The notes below the pieces were generated by a model. The model made no database searches. It had not been told where the DNA came from and saw nothing but the letters and a program-made list of their open reading frames with translations. A DNA stretch of 64,000 bases. Origin: Gerris lacustris (lineage: Eukaryota; Arthropoda; Insecta; Hemiptera; Gerridae). The number at the start of each line of letters is the position of its first letter. The stretch's first letter is position 1. Below are positions 56,057 to 64,000 of this stretch, piece after piece. Location of the stretch: assembly GCA_951217055.1 (NCBI GenBank), contig OX578282.1:17361877-17425876 (forward strand). The letters run 5' to 3'. A program made the translations under genes and the position numbers.

Positions 56057-57280
56057 CAAAATAGAAATTTAACGAGATATTAAATTTATGAAGCCAATTT
56101 AATAGTATTGTATATTCAGCTATCAGAGAAGACAACAGTAGTTATTTATAATTCTCTTCTAATGAGCTATTATTTTATTCCATAAAACTAATATTATTAT
56201 AAGCATAAGATAACAATAAGTATTGCTATTTTATACAATGTAAATGTTAATATAAAAGTAAAAAACATAACTTTTGCTTCAGACTATAACAATCTGATTC
56301 TGATTCTAATTATGAAAATATTATTATGATTAATGAAGGTTTTTTTTCCCCCTCATTCAACTGCTTTACAAGTTCCATTTATTGTTTTAAGTTTTCTTAA
56401 AATTTGATAAACTGTATTAAATAAAGCAAATTTTCGATTATTATGATGAATGATCAAATGGAAATATTTCAGGTTACTTTCGGTTGAAAAAACCAGAAAT
56501 ATTAAAATGCAATTTTAGATACTGAGGAGAAAATCCTATTTCAGTCTGTCATAAGTATATAGAAGTCAGGTATTAGTATCTTATATCGTACTAAAACCTT
56601 AATACTGCTTGTAGATAGGAAGGGGAATAATAATGGATAAACCTGAATATCCATACAAGAGACATTTGTAGAAGGGGTATTACAGAAGTAGCTGAAAGTC
56701 CAAGAGGGAATGCGATACATGCAAGTTAAGGCAATAAGGTAGGTCGAGACGTGCAGTACTGCAATATGGAAACCCAGAGAGATCAGGGTACAGGGCATTG
56801 GATAGTCGACGTGACGGTGTAAATCCAACTTAGTCCTCTCATACCCTTGGGTAGAATTCATATGTAACTATGGCAACCGATATGTGGTTAACAGTCCACT
56901 GCATTCAGTAAATACTAAGAGTAACTTTATGCAGAGCGTCACTAACCTCAACTACCGTCCAGACAGATATACGCTATCTCAACAAACTGTCTAGATAACC
57001 CTTATAATAACCTTACACAAGGTCTGGTTTAGTTGCTTTAATTACTATTGTGATTACACATTAAAATAATACATCCTCTTCAGTGGTTATTAAAGCAAGT
57101 ATTCAATGTTAGTGTCAAGAACATTATTTGTCTATAGAATAATAATTTATCTTTAATTAAAAGATCAGGCTTATCTGCTACATAGTAAAAATAAGGACCA
57201 TTAATTACCAATAATGTTTTATCTTTGTATCTATCAACAGCATAGACCACCTTCAAACTTTGGGATAACTTATAGAAAAA
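56057..57280. other. Unassigned DNA
   Basis: A 106-codon minus frame at 56541-56861 lies in a less AT-rich patch but has no domain that I recognise. No repeat copy was seen. Confidence 0.4.
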
Positions 57281-57880
57281 AAATCGGTCCGAGACAACTC
57301 AGACAAACTTTCTCATATATGAGTTTATAATTACTTAGCCCAGTGTTTCCATTTATTAGTTTTCAAATGTACATTTAAATATTATTGAACATTTCATCAA
57401 AATTTATCATAAAAATAACTTCTCCTGGTCGGGGAATCGAACCCGGGCTCTCTCCGTCCGCGTTTTAAGCTAATATCTCAGGAACTAGATTTTTCCCGGG
57501 AAAACGGCTTATATCGTTGGATTCGTATTCAAATGGACTACATTTTAGAATTTTTTAATCAAAATCGTCGGAACCGTTTTCGAGAAATAATTTTTTTTCA
57601 TGTTTTTTCAGAGTTTTTGAGGGGTAGCGCCCCCAAATTTAGAGCTAAAATTCATTTCTCGATTTCGCCTCGGGGTATGATTTTTCTGAACATGTATGCC
57701 AAATTTCGTCAAAATCGGCCCAGTAGTTTGGGCTCCAGGCGTCTGCACAGACGACAGACAGACATTTTTTAAAAACCACTTTTTTGGACTCAGGGGACCG
57801 CAAAACGTGTAAATCCATCAAAATCTCAAAATCGAATTTTCGCGCCATCACAATACTTTCTCTTTATATGAGAAAGTAAA
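57281..57880 (+). mobile_element. GAGAAAG-family element, longest copy
   Basis: AAATCGGTCCGAGACAACTC to TATGAGAAAGTAAA. Compared with 49861-50306 it has an extra 5' block containing GGTCGGGGAATCGAACCCGG (57428-57447), whose complement resembles a tRNA T-arm and B box, and a TTTTTCCCGGGAAAACGGCT palindromic stretch. It continues with CGCCCCCAAATTTAGAG, the TCGTCAAAATCGGCCCAGTA block and the GACAGACAGACA run. Confidence 0.8.
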
Positions 57881-58400
57881 AATCCATCCAAAACAATTCA
57901 GACAAACTTTCTCATAAACGAGATCATAATTACTTAGCCCAGTGTTTTCCATTTATTAGTTTTCACGGGGACATTTAATTATTATTGAACATTTAATCAA
58001 AATATATTATAAAAATAACTTCTCCTCGGCCTCTCTCCGTCCGCTTTTAAACCAATTTTCTCAGGAACTAGATTTTTCCCGGGAAAACAGCTTATATCGT
58101 TAGATTTGTATTTAAATGGACTACATTTTAGAATTTTTATAATCAAAATCATCGGAACCGTTTTCGGCTTAAATTCATTTCTCGATTCCACTTCAGGATA
58201 TTTTTTTTTTAACATGTATGCCTAATTTCGACAGAATGGCCAAGTAGTTTAGGCCCCCACACGTCTGCACAGACGACAGACAGACATTTTTTTAAAAACT
58301 ACTTTTTTGGACTCTGGAGACCTCAAAACATGCAAATTTATCAAAATCTCAAAATCGAATTTTAGCTCCATCACAATACTTTCTCTTTATATGAGAAAAT
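57881..58400 (+). mobile_element. GAGAAAG-family element, tandem second copy
   Basis: It follows the previous copy head-to-tail with no spacer. It repeats the same blocks but lacks most of the T-arm-like stretch (only CCTCTCTCCGTCCGC remains) and the CGCCCCC block, with more substitutions. It could be a tandem duplication or two insertions at one site. Confidence 0.75.
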
Positions 58401-58438
58401 AAAGTCAAGAATATAATATAAAACTATAGATCTGCATT

Positions 58439-59768
58439 ATAGATTTCTACAAAGCATTCGACTCCCTTGAACATAACGACATTTGACTATCACACAAAGA
58501 GAAGGGAATCAGTAGTACGTATACGTACGAGTCATTAAACAAATGTATGCAAACTCTAAAGCAAAATTGGCTTAGAGAAAAATAGAAGGAAATTCAAGGT
58601 AAACAGAGGAATGGGACAAGGTTGTCCGCTCTCTTCAATTTTATTTAATTGACTATTGGAGTCAGTGTTTAATGAATTAGATTGGGAAAAGAGAGGTTTC
58701 AGATTACAAGAGAATTTCTTTAAAAATCAGGCTTGCAGATGATATTGTACGCTTTTTAGAAAATCCTCACTAACTAAAAGAAATTATAAAGGACTTAAGT
58801 ACTCATTGTCGGACGGTCGGTCTGAGTAATAATTGGGAAACAACTAAAGTACTCACAACCTCATCGAATCCCACAATAAAGTGCGTCGAGATAGAAAAAT
58901 CTCTTATGAAGATGGATATATATCATTTAATCAAGAAAAAATAAACAGCAGGATAAAAAAAGGATGGAAAAAATACTGGTTAAAAAATGTTTAAAAGTTT
59001 ATCTATTAAAAGATATAAATATTTAAGTGTTAGAAAGCTGATGTTTCCCCTTTATTGCTTTGCGGATGCCAGACTTGGAAGCTAACAGCACAACAACGCA
59101 AAAAAATAAATTTCACTCAAATGAGGATGCTCAGGAGCATATATACAATATAAAAAAACAAAACAAAAAAAAAAAAACAGTATATTATGAAAAAGCACCT
59201 AATAATAAATCTGCAGAATTAAGCTCTTCAACTTTAATGGAACTGGGCCGGACATGTTGCAAGACTACCTACAGACAGACGGACTAAAATCTCGACAGAC
59301 TGGACACTTTTAAACTACTCAATAAGGAGAGGAAGACCTAGGAGGAGATGAAGGGATAAAATAGAAGGGAAACTCGGAATTTTGTGGCAGAGAAAACCAA
59401 AGGATTGGAATCGCTGGTGTAAAGTCATTCAAAATATGTATGTACAATTTGAAGAGAAATTGATCAAACATAATGTTTATCATTTGTTGTTTGTAATTTA
59501 ATGTTTTTAATTTTCTTGCCACAAACGGTACTTGTTAATTAAGTGCCCTCCCTTTGAAAATCACCACCAACTAACAACCTCTAACCACCCCAAACCACCT
59601 CTAACCCCCTTCCCTATGAAAGGAGAGGTTATTAGAGGTGGTTAGCTGGTGGCGATTTTCAACAGGAAGGCGCTTAATTAACAAAAAGTACCCCACAAAC
59701 TTTCACCCCCTGCAGGGGAGGCGTTTGCTTCACAAGAAGTGTCAATAAAGCTATTTTCATTTTCATAA
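58439..59768 (+). pseudogene. RTE-like LINE reverse transcriptase relic with 3' tail
   Basis: IDFYKAFDSLEHNDI (58439) matches the first aspartate motif of the RT palm. NRGMGQGCPLSSILFN (58602) is the R.GC.QG.PLSP..FN motif. After a +1 shift RLADDIV (58729-58749) is the ADD active site. Near the end WNWAGHVARLPTDRRTKI (59238) with RRGRPRRR and DWNRWCKVI is the GHVAR..D.RW / GRP..RW tail typical of RTE-like and related elements. Stops and shifts are numerous. The 3' end has AATAAA at 59744. A MITE interrupts the 3' UTR. Confidence 0.8.
59527..59692. mobile_element. 166-bp MITE in the LINE 3' tail
   Basis: The ends GGTACTTGTTAATTAAGTGC and, inverted, GGTACTTTTTGTTAATTAAG are nearly identical, followed by matching TTGAAAATC(A/G)CCACCA. 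CCACAAAC is repeated exactly at 59519-59526 and 59693-59700, an 8-bp target duplication as made by hAT elements. The centre is A/C-rich on one strand (AACCACC repeats). Confidence 0.88.
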
Positions 59769-61185
59769 CCATCTATTAACAGCTAATTTTCCTAACTGCT
59801 CCCTTTATGTTTAATTAAGTTAGTATTTCAACTCTGTTTATTTCATTTCAACTCTGTTTCAATCTTGTTTTTTAGTACATAATAGATTATATTTTAAACA
59901 AAATTTGGATTGTTTGCTGTTATTAAATAATACAAGCTACCTCAAGCCAATTACAGTGGTATAAAATTGGAAGTTGGTAAAAAAATGTAAATGTTAATAA
60001 TGTAGGCTGAAGTTTTCCAATTTCAACTTGATTTAACTGGGACATTGTTATGATACAGACTCTCCTTATTCTGAAAGAATGAGTTGAGAAGAAAACAGAT
60101 TCAACATCTTTTCACTTTGAGCTGTGAAAATTTCTTGATAATAGACCTTTATTTCTTATAAAAGTAAACCTTTTAAAGTTCAATCTTGATCAAGATTTAA
60201 TTCCACCAGTAAAAAATAAGTTTATATTCTAGATTTCAATAGAGGAAAGCAGTGGCTATAATTAATATTGGAAAGTATCTTAAACCCTCAATTAACCAAA
60301 AAGGTTAATCCAGGGTTTGCATGTGAATAGTCCATCCGAACCATCTTTCAAATAACATATGCTTTACTAAAGATACAATTTCTCAGTTTCATAAAAAGTG
60401 GTTAGCTAATTTTATTTCACATTTGGTCTTTTTGGATTTTTAATAGAAACAAATTATAGATTCATAAATACATTGCTCAAAACTACTCCTCCAAATAGCT
60501 TTGCCTTCTTTCCGCGTAAAATTTATAAATCTATGGAGGAGGCGAAAATAAGATTGATACTTAAACCAATCGAATGAATAAAAAAATACGTTTTCAAACC
60601 CTCTTCTAAATTATATACGTTCGATAAAAAGGTATAAAGGTGTTTAAATAAAGTAAAACCTCCAGTGATGCAGAAGCAAAAAGAATTACGCTACTAAACT
60701 CTTAGCAATCGAAATCAATCGTTTTTATTGCTTCGTTAAAACATCGATAACATCTAAGAGAGGGGGGATGGACTGGAAGAGAAGTGGACGTTTGAATCAG
60801 AACGGGATGGAAGATAAAGCATTTGCCATGTGCTATTGGACGTGATATAGGAGAGAAGTGCAAGAGATGTAGGCACAGACACCGCTTGGCTCGAGGCATA
60901 GGGCCAGCACGTTCACTCTTTATTGCCAAGGCATCTCCTTCAAAGAAATCCTTTAAAAGCAATGCAGGCAAACATTGAAACGATTTGCGAACTAAACCTT
61001 CAATAAAATACACACAATATATACATGGAACGTAATCCATACAAATTTTATTCAGATGGATTAGAAAGAGAAATAAAAATATTTAATATCAGTATGACCT
61101 ATATTTTTATAATTTACGAATACAAGGAATCAGTTGTATGGGAATAGAACGGCTAATTGTACAATTTTTAGGACCCAATTAATAA
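59769..61185. other. Unassigned DNA
   Basis: AT-rich to about 60690. The block 60700-61045 is less AT-rich and holds a 112-codon minus frame, cysteine-rich (CYRC, CLCLH), with no domain recognised. It could be an exon or a dead element. Confidence 0.35.
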
Positions 61186-61400
61186 ATGACTACAGGTTAG
61201 TAGAAAGTAACACAATATTATAACCAAAATTTTATATTTAAATACACCAACGCGTTTCGACAGTAAAATCGGTACTAAATTCTGTACAGAATTTACTCTT
61301 ACTAAGTTAACACTGAAGATGATATTAGTCGAAACGCGCTTGTTAATAAAATTGTGGTGACAATACTGTTGTGTTGCTTTCTACTAACCTCTCTAGTCAT
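61186..61400. mobile_element. Palindromic element with GTTTCGAC arms
   Basis: ATGACTA..AGGTTAGTAGAAAG and its inverse form the ends, with AACACAA and TATAACCA or TTGTCACCA continuing inward. The inner arms carry CGCGTTTCGAC and GTCGAAACGCG; the right arm reads CACTGAAGATGATATTAGTC then GAAACGCG, the hammerhead-core-like order. Non-coding. Confidence 0.75.
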
Positions 61401-62118
<718 letters not shown>

Positions 62119-62289
62119 ATATATATATATATACATATTTTAACTTGATAATTTATTAGGCTTTTGAGGTCATCCTAGATACCCTTATGCTTTAGGTACT
62201 TCGTCTGCATCATGGATCATATCTCCTATAGTCTATAGAATTTTTCTTCTCTTTCTCCTAACTAGAATTTTTTTTTTAATTTGTAGTTG
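62119..62289. other. TA-rich then unassigned DNA
   Basis: A short (TA)n follows the direct repeat; nothing else recognised. Confidence 0.5.
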
Positions 62290-62665
62290 TATTTGTTTGT
62301 AAATTGTAGTTGTCTTTTTTGCCCCAAAAACCGAAAAAATGTTGCTATCATCACAACTCAAAATTTATTTTTGATTAGCGAGCAATTGCGAACCGGTCGT
62401 ATCATTATTTATTGTATGTAATTTTTGAGTAGGGTATCATTTTAAAGGTATTGGAATGTAGAATACAAATATATGTCGCGTTTCCAAAGTGGTGGCCATT
62501 TTTACTCCCGAAATTACCAAAACAAATCCCCCTCCCCCCCGGCGGCAGTAAATGTGATGACCCAAAATTTTTATTTTTTGAGTGGGGTATCATTTTAAAG
62601 GTATTGAAATGTAGATCACAAATATACATCGCATTTCCAAAATGACAGTTATTTTACTCCTAAAA
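62290..62665 (+). repeat. Two-unit tandem repeat, period 153 bp
   Basis: TTTTTGAGT.GGGTATCATTT, AAAGGTATTG(G/A)AATGTAGA and a TTTCCAAA.TG stretch repeat at 62422 and 62575. A weaker partial unit precedes them at about 62340. A C-rich CCCCCTCCCCCCC stretch lies between. The style is like the internal units of 40696-41829. Confidence 0.7.
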
Positions 62666-63371
62666 GAACCAGATAAGTGCATAGATACAAAAGGATATAA
62701 TGCATACCTTGTTCCTCCAAAGTGCATATTTTATACATATATTAGAAAAGAAAATGTAAGAAATATGAATATGTCCCAAGAAACTCTTTTAGTAGCTTGC
62801 TGGCAAGTACTTCACGGGATTTTTATACATAAAAGTTAGATTGGGAAACCTAAAATTACCGAACAAAATTGTATTCTCACTTCATAAAAGCATTTTCAGA
62901 GGTCTTAGAAATAAGGTTAACAAAACTCCACAATTTTTCCCATACGTATGGTTAGAGTGAGAACGCCAAGCCACTTGAAATTGCTTTTAGTAATAGAAAA
63001 GGTTTACAGTGTCAGATCTAGCCATTAATGTTCATTGGTTAAATGAAAACAATGTGACATTGAGAGTAGGTCGGAGAGCTCTCGAACTGCTCCGTGACAG
63101 ATTACCAGCCACATGCTTTCAACTAGAAAAATAAAAACATGTTTTATGGACTCAACAGACATGCCAGCTAGCTTATAAACCTTTCTTTTTTATACATAAA
63201 AATATTATTATTATAAATAATAAGTTAACACCATTCAGGATTTTTCTATTCGTAATCTAAATTTTTGTTTTGTTTGTATTCAATCCTGTAAAAAAAATGC
63301 AAGTAAATGCAACTATGATTATAGAAAACGGGAGTGTACGTTGTCTTATAAATGTTTATTCAGAAATCTAA
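62666..63371. other. Unassigned; possibly eroded LINE sequence
   Basis: No motif was identified with confidence, but it directly precedes the reverse-transcriptase relic in the same strand. Confidence 0.35.
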
Positions 63372-64000
63372 AGAAAAACAATTTAATGACCACTAACTGG
63401 ACTATTACCATAATTAGATCAATAGTAATCCAAGTATATGTATTAATATTTTATAATGCTATCATTTTTAACAAAAAGTTGATAGAATAAACAAGAATTA
63501 AATTGCTGGTGTTCCTCAAGAATGTGTAATTGGTCCTTTTCTGTACTTGATATACTGCTCAGATTACCCTAAAACGGGAATAAAACGTTATCTCATACTT
63601 TATACATAATACACCTAAGTATAATTTAATGGCCACTAACAGTACTGTCACCATAATTAGACCAATAGTAATCCAAGCATTAATGTTATCTAATGTTACC
63701 ATTTTTTTGATAGAATAAACAAGAATTCAATGTCTTGGTGTTCCTCAAGAATGTGTGATTGGTCCATTATTTTTGTCCATTGTCCATACTTGATATACTG
63801 CTCAAATTACCTTATCACTGAAGATGTCACAATTGTTCAATTCTATGATGACTTAGCCAGCAGCCATACTTAAAATAGATACTCAAGCAGCAGGCAAACT
63901 TCAGCGTTTCTGAAGTGGAAGAATACTGCAGGAAGACTGGAGATTGACAATAAATCAACCAAGATCAAAACGAGTCACGTTCACTTATCTGATAGAATAA
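63372..64000 (+). pseudogene. Jockey-like LINE reverse transcriptase relic, runs off the window
   Basis: GVPQECVIGPFLYLIYCSD (from 63508) matches the GVPQGSVLGPLLYLIYTSD motif of Jockey-clade RT. A second copy, LGVPQECVIGPLFLSI (63733), is followed after a shift by YCSNYLITEDVTIVQFYDD (the catalytic FADD region, degenerate) and near the end by DWRLTINQPRSKRVTFTYL, the WRI.IN..KS.HVTFT stretch. Stops and shifts are frequent. The repeated motif results from a ~230-bp duplication (63372-63600 and 63630-63815). The 3' part lies beyond the window. Confidence 0.78.

Overview
This window reads as AT-rich, gene-poor nuclear DNA from an arthropod, most likely an insect. There is no operon-like ORF packing and no recognisable host exon, rRNA, CRISPR array or prokaryotic signal. 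The organism call rests on many short non-autonomous DNA transposons, decayed LINEs of several kinds, and several unrelated repeat families that share a CCAAATTTCATnAAAATCGG-like stretch next to a (GACA)n run, a combination I associate with insect genomes. The species cannot be named from the sequence.

Layout. 0-8 kb: a hairpin-plus-TIR element (1470-2044), a GCTTCCG-family element (2191-2600), a microsatellite repeat (4020-4640) and a second hairpin-plus-TIR family (6301-6892). 8-14 kb: an inverted-repeat element holding a 25-bp minisatellite, two inverted GCTTCCG copies, a LINE 3' coding tail (11281-11442), a MITE (11740-12086) and a fold-back element split by a MITE with a 7-8 bp target duplication. 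15-24 kb: copies of the GGGGAGTAAC MITE, one expanded into a tandem array, an AGGGTCC-family repeat, and a ~30-bp minisatellite split by nested insertions. 24-36 kb: more GCTTCCG copies, a second hairpin-plus-TIR copy, a 1.18-kb GTTCCAACC TIR element next to a palindromic element, a 22-bp minisatellite, a Harbinger-like MITE and the second AGGGTCC copy.

36-50 kb: a 1,045-bp four-module palindrome flanked by TA, a third hairpin-plus-TIR family (38306-38812), a TIR element with internal ~275-bp repeats, and a hAT-like element with 8-bp flanking repeats nested in another TIR repeat. 50-64 kb: a long (TA)n tract, LINE reverse-transcriptase remnants at 52030-52560 (-), 52870-53650 (+), 58439-59768 (+) and 63372-64000 (+), two of them interrupted by small insertions with target-site duplications, plus a tRNA-like sequence (61803-61872, -) in a 313-bp direct repeat.

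No intact protein-coding gene was recognised. The main interest is repeat architecture: nested insertions that give a relative chronology, three unrelated families with a large hairpin just outside one TIR, hammerhead-core-like motifs in palindromic elements, and repeated TGCGCATGCGC palindromes carried by several unrelated elements.
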